64,000 bases of DNA from Variovorax sp. PAMC26660 (GTDB taxonomy: Bacteria; Pseudomonadota; Gammaproteobacteria; Burkholderiales; Burkholderiaceae_C), in contig NZ_CP060295.1 of assembly GCF_014302995.1 (NCBI RefSeq), forward strand, positions 4,393,501 through 4,457,500, written 5' to 3'. Under the pieces are notes generated by a model, which had not been told where the DNA came from, ran no database searches, and saw nothing but the letters and a program-made list of their open reading frames with translations. The translations under genes were made by a program, and so were the position numbers. This document shows, in pieces, positions 17,991 through 24,870 of the stretch; the stretch's first letter is position 1, and each line of letters starts with the position of its first letter.

Positions 17991-18718
17991 CCGCGATGCT
18001 GGAGATTGGCGATCTGCACGTTTCCTATGGGCAAGTGGAGGCGGTGCGTGGCGTATCGCTCGACTTGCAACATGGGCAGATCATTTCGGTGATCGGCCCG
18101 AACGGCGCGGGCAAGACCACGCTGCTGGCCGCTGCCATGGGTCTCCTGCCGTGCAAGGGCACGCTGCGCTTCGAGGGCGAAGACCTGCAGGGGCTCGATG
18201 TGGAAGCGCGCGTGGAACGAGGCCTGTGCCTCGTGCCGGAGAAGCGCGAGCTGTTCGGCGAACTCACGGTGCTCGACAACCTGCAGCTCGGCGCCTATGC
18301 CAAGCGGCTGCGCGGCGATGCAATGAAGAAGCGGCTGCAGTCGGTGTACGACCGCTTTCCGCGCCTTGCCGAGCGCCGCGCGCAACGGGCCGACACGCTC
18401 TCGGGTGGCGAGCGGCAGATGCTGGCGGTAGGGCGCGCGCTGATGTCGGCGCCGCGCCTGTTGATGCTCGACGAACCCAGCCTCGGGCTCGCGCCGCTGA
18501 TCGTGCGCGACATCCTCACCATCGTGCGCAAGCTGCGCGAAGACGGCGTGTCGATCCTGCTGGTGGAGCAGAACGCGCGCGCCGCGCTCGAAAGCTCGGA
18601 CCAGGGCTATGTGCTGGAGACCGGCGAGATCGCGCTCTCGGGCGCTTCTGCCGAACTGGCAAGCGACCCGCGTGTGCAGGCGACCTATCTGGGTGGAGGT
18701 ACGCACGATGACGAGTGA
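17987..18718 (+). CDS. LIV-type ABC transporter ATPase (LivF-like)
   Basis: This 243-residue cytoplasmic ATPase has Walker A GPNGAGKT near residue 36, signature LSGGERQ near 138, Walker [14 protein letters not shown] near 160 and switch His/Gln in LLVEQN. The LivF hallmark [14 protein letters not shown] is present. It overlaps the LivM-LivG fusion by 4 bases and the next CoA ligase gene by 11 bases. It completes a transporter made of LivH, LivM-LivG and LivF with three possible binding proteins upstream. Confidence 0.93.
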   Translation: MTAMLEIGDLHVSYGQVEAVRGVSLDLQHGQIISVIGPNGAGKTTLLAAAMGLLPCKGTLRFEGEDLQGLDVEARVERGLCLVPEKRELFGELTVLDNLQLGAYAKRLRGDAMKKRLQSVYDRFPRLAERRAQRADTLSGGERQMLAVGRALMSAPRLLMLDEPSLGLAPLIVRDILTIVRKLREDGVSILLVEQNARAALESSDQGYVLETGEIALSGASAELASDPRVQATYLGGGTHDDE

Positions 18719-20297
18719 GGCCCGTGCGATGCTGCCGGCGCAGCGCACGTTGCCCGCAATGCTGCAGCGGCAGGCCGAGCTGTTCGGCGGGCGACCCTTG
18801 CTGCGCATCGCAGGGCGTCAGTGGGCACACCGTGATGCGGTGCACGCGGCGGCTGTCCGGGCCGGCGCACTGGCCAAGGCCGGCGTGGTGCGCGGGGATC
18901 GGGTCGCCGTGATGTGCGGCAACCGCATCGAGTTTCTCGAAGCCTTCCTGGGCGCGGGTTGGATGGGCGCGTCGGTCGTGCCCATCAACACGGCGTCGAT
19001 GGGGCCGCAGGTCGAGTACTTCCTCGCGAACAGCGAAGCGAAGTTGCTGGTGATCGAGGCCGGCTTTCTCGAACGGCTCGCGACGGCGGACCTCGGGCGT
19101 ACGGCGCTTCGTGAGATCTGGGTTGTCGGCGAGATGGCGACAGTCGCTTGGCAAGCGCCCGCCGGCGTGCGCGTGGTGCCTTACCCGGAAAGCGCGCAGG
19201 CTATTCCTGCGGCGCCAGTTCAACCCGGCGACCCGCTCGCGATCCTCTACACATCCGGCACGACCGGGCCTGCCAAGGGCGTGATCTGCCCGCACGCCCA
19301 GTACTTCTGGTGGGGCCTGAACAGCGCGGAAGTGCTCGGCGTTGGCCAGGACGACGTGCTGTGCACCACGCTGCCGCTGTTCCACATCAACGCGCTCAAC
19401 ACCTTTGCGCAGGCGGCGCTGACAGGGGCCGAGGTGGTGTTCGAGTCGCGCTTCTCGGCGTCGGGGTTCTGGCCGTCGATGCGCGCGAATGGCGCGACAG
19501 TGGTTTACCTGCTGGGGGCGATGGTGCCGATCCTGCTGGCGCAGCCGGAGGGTGACGGCGAGCGGGATCACCGCGTTCGCATCGGCCTCGGCCCCGGCGT
19601 TCCCTCGGCGGCGGGGCAGGCGTTCAGGGCGCGCACTGGCGTCTCGCTGCTCGAAGGCTACGGCTCGACGGAAACCAACTTCGCGATTGCCACGGCACCC
19701 GATTCGCCGCGTGGCGGCGTCATGGGTTGGCTGCGCCAGGGCTTCGAGGCGCGCGTGGCCGACCAGGACGATGCGGCGCTGCCGCCCGGCGAGGCCGGGG
19801 AACTGCTGCTGCGTGCCGACGAGCCTTATGCCTTCGCAAGCGGCTACTTCAACATGCCGGACAAGACCGTCGAGGCCTGGCGCAATCTGTGGTTTCACAC
19901 GGGCGACCGGGTGGTGCGCGATGCCGACGGGGCATTCCGCTTCATCGACCGCATCAAGGACGCGATCCGGCGGCGTGGTGAGAACATCTCCTCGTTCGAG
20001 GTCGAGCAGGTGCTGCTGAGCCATCCGGGCGTCGCCTCGTGCGCGGTGTATCCGGTGCGCTCCGAGCTGGCTGAAGACGAGGTGATGGCCGCGTTGGTGG
20101 CGCGCGAGGGCATTCGCATCGACCCGGCCGAGCTTGCGCGCTTCTGCGAGAGCCGCCTGCCGTACTTTGCCGTGCCGCGCTACATCGACCTGCTGCCCGA
20201 CCTGCCGCGCACCGAGAACGGCAAGGTGCAGAAATTCAGGCTGCGCGAGCGTGGCGTCGGCGAACAGACCTGGGACGGTCGGCCCGCAAGGTCGTAG
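18708..20297 (+). CDS. AMP-forming acyl-CoA ligase (copy 2)
   Basis: This 529-residue ANL-superfamily ligase has [11 protein letters not shown] near residues 181-191, GYGSTE near 315, WFHTGD near 395 and the catalytic lysine in ENGKVQKF near 505. It resembles the CaiC/crotonobetaine-ligase subgroup more than copy 1 does. It starts inside the end of the livF-like gene (11-base overlap), so uptake and activation are coupled. It would activate the imported acid or a pathway acid as a CoA thioester. The substrate is not readable from sequence. It is the last intact gene of this transport operon. Confidence 0.9.
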   Translation: MTSEARAMLPAQRTLPAMLQRQAELFGGRPLLRIAGRQWAHRDAVHAAAVRAGALAKAGVVRGDRVAVMCGNRIEFLEAFLGAGWMGASVVPINTASMGPQVEYFLANSEAKLLVIEAGFLERLATADLGRTALREIWVVGEMATVAWQAPAGVRVVPYPESAQAIPAAPVQPGDPLAILYTSGTTGPAKGVICPHAQYFWWGLNSAEVLGVGQDDVLCTTLPLFHINALNTFAQAALTGAEVVFESRFSASGFWPSMRANGATVVYLLGAMVPILLAQPEGDGERDHRVRIGLGPGVPSAAGQAFRARTGVSLLEGYGSTETNFAIATAPDSPRGGVMGWLRQGFEARVADQDDAALPPGEAGELLLRADEPYAFASGYFNMPDKTVEAWRNLWFHTGDRVVRDADGAFRFIDRIKDAIRRRGENISSFEVEQVLLSHPGVASCAVYPVRSELAEDEVMAALVAREGIRIDPAELARFCESRLPYFAVPRYIDLLPDLPRTENGKVQKFRLRERGVGEQTWDGRPARS

Positions 20298-20301
20298 CCG
20301 C

Positions 20302-20391
20302 ATGAACACCACGCCGCTGCCGCTTTCAGGACGCGTGGCGTTTGTGACCAGCGCGATGCTGGACCTCCATGGCCGGCGTTTCATGCGGTGA
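20302..20391 (+). pseudogene. Short SDR N-terminal remnant
   Basis: A 29-codon frame beginning MNTTPLPLSGRVAFVTSAM starts 4 bases after the ligase stop. The LSGRVAFVT stretch is the usual start of an SDR (beta1 strand before the TGxxxGxG loop), but the glycine loop is missing and the frame stops. An intact SDR follows at 20445. I read it as a decayed or truncated SDR copy; it could also be an unrelated leader peptide. Confidence is low. Confidence 0.4.
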
Positions 20392-20417
20392 CAACCCGGT
20401 CGGGCGCTCACCGTTAA

Positions 20418-20439
20418 AATGATTCAGAACTAAAACATT
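20418..20439. promoter_or_regulatory. Palindromic operator candidate for the MarR regulator
   Basis: This 22-base imperfect palindrome follows the pattern AATGnTTnAGn-nCTnAAnCATT, symmetric at 16 of 22 positions. It ends 5 bases before the SDR start codon and overlaps a possible -10 box (TAAAAT, 20415-20420). A weak -35-like GTGACA lies at 20388-20393, though the 21-base spacing is long. Its size and position fit a MarR dimer site for autoregulation of the SDR-MarR-thioesterase operon. Confidence 0.55.
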
Positions 20440-20444
20440 CAGGT

Positions 20445-21221
20445 ATGCAAACAAATTCACTGACTGGCCGCCATGCTCTCGTGACCGGTGCCGCACGCGG
20501 CATTGGCGCCGAGATTGCCCGCACCCTGGCCGCCGAGGGCGCCGTTCTGACCCTGCTGGGGCGCGACCGTGACGCGCTGCAGCGCGTGGCCGATTCGCTC
20601 GCTGGCAGCGGACATGGCGTGGTCGCCGCCGACGTGGCCAGCCCGGAGGCCGTGCAATCGGCCTTTGCGCAGGCGCGCGCCGCAAGGGGCGCGATCGGCG
20701 TGCTCGTCAACAACGCCGGTGCGGCCGAGAGCGCACCGTTCCTCAAGACTTCGTTCGAGCTTTGGCAGCGGATGCTGTCGGTCAACCTGACCGGCAGCTT
20801 TCTGTGCGCGCAGGCGGCCTTGCCCGACATGCTCGACGCCGGCTGGGGCCGTATCGTCAACATCGCCAGCACGGCGGGGCAGAAGGGCTACGCCTATGTC
20901 GCGGCCTACACCGCGGCCAAGCATGGGGTGATCGGGCTCACCCGCTCGCTGGCGCTCGAAGTGGCGCGCAAGGGCATCACGGTGAATGCCGTGTGCCCTG
21001 GCTACACCGACACCGACATCCTGCGCAACAGCGTCGCCAACGTGGTCGGCAAGACCGGGCGCAGCGAGGCCGATGCGCTGGCCGAGTTCTCCAACGTCAA
21101 TCCGCAAAAGCGCATCGTGCAGCCGTCCGAGGTGGCTGACACCGTGCGCTGGTTGTGCGGGGAGGGCGCAGCATCGGTCACCGGCCAGTCGATCTCTGTT
21201 TCAGGGGGAGAAGTGACATGA
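20445..21221 (+). CDS. Short-chain dehydrogenase/reductase
   Basis: This 258-residue classical SDR has TGAARGIG near residues 15-22, NNAG near 88, catalytic Ser in NIASTAG and YTAAKH (YxxxK). The C-terminal [12 protein letters not shown] is typical of 3-hydroxyacyl/3-oxoacyl-CoA-type SDRs (FabG/PhaB-like). The operon order is SDR, MarR, thioesterase, with a 4-base overlap to the MarR gene. A palindromic operator candidate sits directly upstream of its start. It probably oxidises a hydroxyacyl-CoA intermediate of the pathway; the exact step is unknown. Confidence 0.9.
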   Translation: MQTNSLTGRHALVTGAARGIGAEIARTLAAEGAVLTLLGRDRDALQRVADSLAGSGHGVVAADVASPEAVQSAFAQARAARGAIGVLVNNAGAAESAPFLKTSFELWQRMLSVNLTGSFLCAQAALPDMLDAGWGRIVNIASTAGQKGYAYVAAYTAAKHGVIGLTRSLALEVARKGITVNAVCPGYTDTDILRNSVANVVGKTGRSEADALAEFSNVNPQKRIVQPSEVADTVRWLCGEGAASVTGQSISVSGGEVT

Positions 21222-21748
21222 CACGCAACGACGCATCGCATGCGGTGCTGAGCGACGCCGAAGAACTCGGCCACGAGGCCCGCGCGGGCCATGAAGACCA
21301 CGCGATGCTGAAGCTGTGGCTTCGCATGCTCGCGAGCACCACGCAGATCGAAGCCGAGATCCGCCGCCGTTTGCGCGAGCGCTTCGGCATCTCGCTGGCA
21401 CGCTTCGACTACATGGCGCAGCTCTACCGCTACAAGGAGGGCCTGAAGATGCGCGTGCTGTCGCGCTACCTGATGGTGACCGGCGGCAACGTCACCGGGC
21501 TGACCGATGAACTCGAACGCGAAGGCATGGTGGCGCGTGCACCCAGTCCCGAAGACCGCCGTGCATGGATCGTGAGCCTCACGCCCACGGGCCGGCGCAC
21601 CTTCGAGACGATGGCGACGGAACACGAGCAGTGGATTCTCGAAATGTTCTCGGGGCTCGACATGAAGACCGTGAAGCAGATGTACGGCCAGTTGGGGCAA
21701 CTGCGCGTGCATGTGATGCATGGCGAGCCCGCGGGCGACGAGGGCTGA
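21218..21748 (+). CDS. MarR-family transcriptional regulator
   Basis: This 176-residue regulator has a winged helix-turn-helix: recognition region [22 protein letters not shown] and wing [10 protein letters not shown], where the DRR motif is the MarR signature. It has a long acidic N-terminus of about 25 residues. The ATG overlaps the SDR stop; the longer frame is rejected. MarR repressors of auxin-degradation operons bind indole-3-acetate and release DNA; this protein is a candidate for that role here. The probable operator is the palindrome at 20418-20439 in front of its own operon. Confidence 0.92.
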   Translation: MTRNDASHAVLSDAEELGHEARAGHEDHAMLKLWLRMLASTTQIEAEIRRRLRERFGISLARFDYMAQLYRYKEGLKMRVLSRYLMVTGGNVTGLTDELEREGMVARAPSPEDRRAWIVSLTPTGRRTFETMATEHEQWILEMFSGLDMKTVKQMYGQLGQLRVHVMHGEPAGDEG

Positions 21749-21750
21749 CG

Positions 21751-22188
21751 ATGAGCGAGATCAGCACTGAATTCCAGCGTGCGCGCCTGATCCGGTTCTC
21801 GGACTGCGACCCGGCGGGCATTGTCTTCTATCCGCAGTACTTCGTGATGCTCAACGGCCTCGTCGAAGACTGGGTGAGCGAAGGCCTGGGCATCAGCTAT
21901 CACGGGCTGGTGGCGCAGCGCCGCATCGGCCTGCCGACCGTGAAGCTCGAAGCCGACTTTCGTGCCGTGAGCCGCATGGGCGACCAGGTGACGCTCGGGC
22001 TCACCGTGCAGCGGCTGGGCTCGCGCTCGATGTCGCTCGCGCTGCGCTGCTTCGAGCCGGTGTCCGGCGAGCTGCGCATGGAGGTGAAGCAGGTGCTGGT
22101 GACGACCTCGCTGGAGACGCACCGCGCTGTTGCGATTCCGGACGACATGCGCGCGGCGATCCTGCGCGACGCACCTGCACTGGGTTGA
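21751..22188 (+). CDS. 4-hydroxybenzoyl-CoA-type hotdog thioesterase
   Basis: This 145-residue acyl-CoA thioesterase has the hotdog fold and the motif FSDCDPAGIVFYPQYF near residues 16-31, in which the Asp of DPAG is the catalytic residue of the 4HBT family. It begins 2 bases after the MarR stop. In this pathway it could release an aryl acid such as anthranilate from its CoA ester, or recycle trapped CoA. It is the last gene of the aromatic region; the next gene is on the other strand with only 3 bases between the stops. Confidence 0.88.
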   Translation: MSEISTEFQRARLIRFSDCDPAGIVFYPQYFVMLNGLVEDWVSEGLGISYHGLVAQRRIGLPTVKLEADFRAVSRMGDQVTLGLTVQRLGSRSMSLALRCFEPVSGELRMEVKQVLVTTSLETHRAVAIPDDMRAAILRDAPALG

Positions 22189-22191
22189 GGC

Positions 22192-22584
22192 TCAGGGCGG
22201 GGGCTCCGCGTCGGCGGTGTCCTGTGCGCGTTTCTTCAGCCAGCCGCTGAGCTCTCGCTTGCCCTTTGCATTGGCCGTACGCCATGCCTCGCGCGCGGCA
22301 GCAATGAAGCGCTCTTCCGCCGCATCGGGCACTTCGGAGGGCCGGTCTTCCTTGTCGAGCCAGCCGGACTCGACGTCGCAGTGCCGCTCGATCTGCCGCG
22401 CGAGGTTGTCGCCGATGGGCCGGGCGCTCTTGATCTGGCTCCACATGCTGGGAGAGATTTCGATCTTCTTCGCGAACGCCTGGTCCAGCCCCTTGGCTGG
22501 CAGGCCCGCGGCAACGGCCTCTTCGAGAAAGCGGCGATGCAGCGCGAGGGCATTGCGACGACGAGCGACGGTGATATTGGGCAC
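22192..22584 (-). CDS. Small helix-turn-helix regulator (XRE/repressor-like)
   Basis: This 130-residue protein has a lambda-repressor-like HTH in its middle (FAKKIEISPSMWSQIKS, followed by ARQIERHCDVESGWLDK). The GWLD ending of the HTH is common in phage-type repressors. It has a basic N-terminus and a charged C-terminal tail. It is divergent from the small ORF and tRNA/HNH genes to the right, sharing a 152-base control region with an inverted repeat. It probably represses itself and the island. It is only distantly related to named families as far as I can see. Confidence 0.7.
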   Translation of the reverse strand: MPNITVARRRNALALHRRFLEEAVAAGLPAKGLDQAFAKKIEISPSMWSQIKSARPIGDNLARQIERHCDVESGWLDKEDRPSEVPDAAEERFIAAAREAWRTANAKGKRELSGWLKKRAQDTADAEPPP

Positions 22585-22638
22585 TGTTCAAAAACAACAA
22601 CAAGACAAGAAAAGATTGTCCCGGTTGTTGACGTCGCC

Positions 22639-22653
22639 GTAAACACTATTTAC
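22639..22653. promoter_or_regulatory. Inverted repeat GTAAA-N5-TTTAC, operator candidate
   Basis: This perfect 5+5 inverted repeat lies in an AT-richer stretch between the divergent HTH regulator gene (start 22584) and the small ORF at 22737. The same region has poly-A/CAACAA runs. Its location fits an operator bound by the small repressor. Confidence 0.45.
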
Positions 22654-22736
22654 AGTTGCCTTCATTCGCGGCCCCGGCCGTACCTTTTTTCCAACCCCTC
22701 ACAGCCGACAGCGGCAATTTTTGACCAGGAACCATC

Positions 22737-22937
22737 GTGAACACCGCCTTGACTCTCACCAACATTCGACCCGCATCGGGCCGGGCGTTCGTGCGCGTGT
22801 GGTCGTGCGGTGGTTTGAACATGCTGTCGACCCCATCGAACCAGCGCCAGAGCTACGTGCATTCCACGAAAGCCGCAGCCAGCCTGCGCGTTGGCAAGTT
22901 CGAGGATCAGGTGCTACCGGGTGGAGATTGCGCATAG
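22737..22937 (+). CDS. Small hypothetical protein (66 aa), GTG start
   Basis: The frame starts with GTG after an AGGA ribosome site (CCAGGAACCATC) and ends shortly before a strong terminator at 22967-23006, so a transcript is likely. The 66 residues contain no recognisable motif; two Cys are present (one in VWSCGG, one at the end in GGDCA). It is divergent from the HTH repressor gene. It may be a real small protein of the island or a transcribed leader. I do not recognise it. Confidence 0.4.
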   Translation: MNTALTLTNIRPASGRAFVRVWSCGGLNMLSTPSNQRQSYVHSTKAAASLRVGKFEDQVLPGGDCA

Positions 22938-22966
22938 GCGCACATCTTCCAAGCTCTCTCAAGCAG

Positions 22967-23006
22967 AGGCCCGGACACCGAAAGGTTCCGGGCCTTTTTG
23001 TTTTTT
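22967..23006 (+). terminator. Rho-independent terminator
   Basis: Stem AGGCCCGGA(c)ACC / GGTTCCGGGCCT with a GAAA loop and one bulged base, followed by TTTTTGTTTTTT. It ends the transcript of the small ORF at 22737. Confidence 0.85.
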
Positions 23007-23037
23007 GCTTTGTTTGTTAGTCGTGCTTTGCCATTTC

Positions 23038-23203
23038 GGGTGTGCCTTCACCACACCGCCAGAGTCCACCGCGTAGACGGTCTGGCGGGATGTGCAGGAA
23101 AGTGATCACCCCTGTGCAGCGACGTCGTACGGGACAGCGCCCAGCGCGCTGTCCGTCGCGTGAGGACACAACCGAAATGGAAAAGCGGGTCATCCGCTTT
23201 TTT
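23038..23203 (+). ncRNA. Candidate structured RNA with own terminator
   Basis: Between the first terminator and tRNA-Arg lies a gene-free stretch rich in stems: GGTGTG/CACACC (about 23039-23057), CCGCCAGA/TCTGGCGG (about 23057-23089), and a strong nested hairpin at 23119-23160 (9-bp GGACAGCGC/GCGCTGTCC plus outer GCGACG/CGTCGC). It ends in a terminator hairpin with T-run at 23181-23203. This looks like an independent small RNA of up to ~165 nt. No known RNA family is recognised. Confidence 0.4.
23181..23203 (+). terminator. Rho-independent terminator
   Basis: Perfect 8-bp stem AAAAGCGG/CCGCTTTT with loop GTCAT, followed by a T-run. It has no protein gene directly upstream, supporting a small RNA transcript. 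Confidence 0.75.
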
Positions 23204-23215
23204 GAACCCAACCCG

Positions 23216-23249
23216 AGCGGGACCGGGCCATGCAGATGGCCCTCCCGCG
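23216..23249 (+). other. Strong hairpin upstream of tRNA-Arg
   Basis: GCGGGA / TCCCGC outer stem and GGGCCAT / ATGGCCC inner stem with a GCAG loop. It is not followed by a T-run, so it is not a simple terminator. The remaining sequence to the tRNA at 23311 shows no gene. Confidence 0.45.
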
Positions 23250-23310
23250 GAAACCGGCCGCAAAGATTGGGCGGCGCCGGAACCCGTAACCGGACACTTT
23301 TTGTTTTCAG

Positions 23311-23387
23311 CCCGCGTTAGCTCAATGGATCAGAGCACTTGCCTACGAAGCAAGGGGTTGCACGTTCGAGTCGTGCACGTGGGGCCA
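23311..23387 (+). tRNA. tRNA-Arg (anticodon ACG), CCA encoded
   Basis: 77-nt cloverleaf: acceptor CCCGCGT/ACGTGGG (one G-T pair), D stem GCTC/GAGC, anticodon stem CTTGC/GCAAG with loop CTACGAA (anticodon ACG), variable loop GGGTT, T stem GCACG/CGTGC with loop TTCGAGT, discriminator G and genomic CCA. All stems pair. It lies in a small accessory island with an HNH gene, not in an rRNA or housekeeping tRNA context, so it is probably an extra copy. Confidence 0.9.
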
Positions 23388-23424
23388 CGTTTTTGTTTTT
23401 GTCGTCACCAACCAAGGAGTCACC

Positions 23425-23631
23425 ATGCGCAAGCGCAACACCCCGATCCGGATGATCACCGTGCGCCCGGCACAGCCGCGCAAGCGCATGGTCTTTGCAC
23501 TGGCCCGACGCTTCGGCATCGGCATCGATGCCCGGCCTGAAACGGAGAACCCGTCCGCCTCGCCTGGCCGCGAGTGTCGGCTCGATGGTCTCGACCCCGA
23601 CCAGCGCGTGCGTTTGCTGGGCGAGTGGTAG
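23425..23631 (+). CDS. Small basic hypothetical protein (68 aa) between two tRNA genes
   Basis: The ATG follows a strong ribosome site AAGGAG at 23414-23419. The protein starts with a cluster of Arg/Lys (MRKRNTPIRM) and stays basic for 30 residues, then becomes acidic/polar and ends LLGEW. It is too short and plain for a family call; the basic start suggests nucleic-acid contact, which is inference. It sits 37 bases after tRNA-Arg and 19 bases before tRNA-His, so it is likely cut out of a common precursor with the tRNAs. Confidence 0.6.
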   Translation: MRKRNTPIRMITVRPAQPRKRMVFALARRFGIGIDARPETENPSASPGRECRLDGLDPDQRVRLLGEW

Positions 23632-23650
23632 GTCGCCGGTTTTTTTCTAC

Positions 23651-23725
23651 GGTGCACGTAGCTCAACGGCAGAGCCGTGGGTTGTGGTCCCGCTGACGAC
23701 GGTTCGATTCCGTTCGTGCTCCCCA
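23651..23725 (+). tRNA. tRNA-His (anticodon GTG), CCA encoded
   Basis: 75 nt including the extra G(-1) that pairs with C73, the hallmark of bacterial tRNA-His. Acceptor GTGCACG/CGTGCTC has one T2-T71 mismatch; D stem GCTC/GAGC; anticodon stem GTGGG/CCCGC with loop TTGTGGT; T stem GACGG/CCGTT with loop TTCGATT; CCA present. The acceptor mismatch and small variable loop hint at a diverged, non-housekeeping copy. Confidence 0.85.
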
Positions 23726-23773
23726 TCTTTTTTCTTCTCTTCATTCAACCATCGCCGCGAAAGGAGGCGAGTC

Positions 23774-24337
23774 ATGCACCCTCACGTCCTGCAACTCGAT
23801 ATTCAGGGCACGCCGCAAGCCTGGATTTCGCTGGAGCAGGCGGTGCTGCACTACGCCACCGGATCGGTCGCGTGGGAAGACGGCGACCTGCCGTTGGCCA
23901 CGCTGCGTGGCGGGTTCAATGTCGCGCGCGGCGTGCAGTCGCGCATCGAGGTGGCGCCCATCATCGCGCTGCGTGGCGCGTCGAAGATCAACCTGTTCGA
24001 CGTGGTGCCCGGCGTCACCAAGAGCAAGCTGCTGCGTCGCGATCGCCACACCTGCGCGTATTGCGCCGGCGTGTTCGCGGAGCGTGATCTGCAATGCGAA
24101 CACGTGCTGCCCGAGTCGCGCGGAGGCCCGTGGATGTGGACCAACCTGGTGAGCGCGTGTGCGGTCTGCAACAACAGGAAGGCCGCGCGCACGCCCGAAG
24201 AAGCGGGCATGCCGCTGGTCTACCTGCCGTACGTGCCGAGCCGTTTCGAGAACTTTCTGCTCGAAGGCCGAAACATCCGCGCAGACGTGCATGAATGGCT
24301 GGCGAAGCGGCTGCCCAAGGGCTCGCGGCTTCAGTGA
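23774..24337 (+). CDS. HNH endonuclease
   Basis: This 187-residue protein has a C-terminal HNH nuclease domain. It shows zinc-knuckle Cys pairs CAYC (around residue 96) and CAVC (around 133), and the catalytic segment CEHVLPESRGG followed by an Asn-containing WTNLVSAC and NNRKAARTPEE. The N-terminal ~80 residues form a separate domain (WISLEQAVLHYATGSVAW) of the kind found in stand-alone bacterial HNH proteins. It has an excellent ribosome site AAAGGAGG before ATG 23774; longer frames run through the tRNA and are rejected. It is placed 48 bases after tRNA-His and before a strong terminator. It may be a homing-type or defence nuclease. Confidence 0.85.
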   Translation: MHPHVLQLDIQGTPQAWISLEQAVLHYATGSVAWEDGDLPLATLRGGFNVARGVQSRIEVAPIIALRGASKINLFDVVPGVTKSKLLRRDRHTCAYCAGVFAERDLQCEHVLPESRGGPWMWTNLVSACAVCNNRKAARTPEEAGMPLVYLPYVPSRFENFLLEGRNIRADVHEWLAKRLPKGSRLQ

Positions 24338-24370
24338 GTGCGCTTCGATGTTGCTTGCTTGCACCCATGA

Positions 24371-24404
24371 AAAAAGCCCGCAGTCCTTTGGACTGCGGGC
24401 TTTT
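24371..24404. terminator. Bidirectional terminator
   Basis: Perfect 11-bp stem GCCCGCAGTCC/GGACTGCGGGC with loop TTT, A-run on the left and T-run on the right. It separates the HNH gene (+) from the small membrane protein gene (-). Confidence 0.9.
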
Positions 24405-24422
24405 GCTTGTGCGAGGGACCGG

Positions 24423-24599
24423 TCAGCGTCCGATGCCGAAGTAGCGGTAGGCGACCACGCCTGCCGCTGCAATGCCGCCTACAACGATGAAGATCACCTT
24501 GGTGAAGCGGCCGTTGCCGCGTTTCGAGCGGGACCAATGTTCCGGACCGATCAGGTCGATGGGAACGGTGGGTTTGCCTATGTCGGAAGCCTTTTCCAT
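24423..24599 (-). CDS. Small single-span membrane protein (58 aa)
   Basis: The minus-strand frame begins MEKASDIGKP and ends YFGIGR. A polar, Trp/Arg-containing N-terminal half (IGPEHWSRSKRGNGRF) is followed by one hydrophobic segment (VIFIVVGGIAAAGVVAY). This pattern gives a cytoplasmic N-terminus with a C-terminal membrane anchor. It ends just before a bidirectional terminator. No family is recognised; function unknown. The stop, TM segment and terminator together make it a credible gene. Confidence 0.6.
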   Translation of the reverse strand: MEKASDIGKPTVPIDLIGPEHWSRSKRGNGRFTKVIFIVVGGIAAAGVVAYRYFGIGR

Positions 24600-24691
24600 G
24601 GGCGGAAATATAGCTCAGGCTTCAAGGCATATGCCGGGGCGGTGCTTTCCGGTTTTCCGCGCATCGTTGTTGACGCCACAGGCACTCAGGC

Positions 24692-24715
24692 AAAAAAATA
24701 CCCGCCTGAGCGGGT
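24692..24715 (-). terminator. Terminator facing left, no obvious gene before it
   Basis: Stem ACCCGC/GCGGGT with loop CTGA, followed in the minus direction by seven T. The stretch 24600-24870 has no convincing gene on either strand. A minus-strand small RNA from within 24716-24870 could end here. Confidence 0.6.
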
Positions 24716-24870
24716 CAACGAGCTTTTCGCTTCGCAGTTTGATGTCCCTGTAGTCCTTGTTCTTATGGTGCGTGACAGCAGGTGCAAGATGCCACGCCGC
24801 TCTGCCTACTTTTGTAGGTTGGGTCTGAGGCAGGGTGTAAGTGCCAGATAGAAACGTGAAATATTGCCGT

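Noticed and set aside
1..22188. An iac-type auxin operon
   Set aside because: No acyl-CoA-dehydrogenase-like iacA or amidase-like iacH was found in the cluster, while the Rieske, ligase, LIV-transport and MarR content fits the iad type better.
23038..23203. A further tRNA gene in the hairpin region
   Set aside because: The stems do not form D, anticodon and T arms in the right order and no T-loop or CCA is present.
22192..24404. An integrated prophage or integron
   Set aside because: No integrase, capsid, portal, terminase or attachment-site repeat is visible; only a repressor-like gene, tRNAs and an HNH gene.
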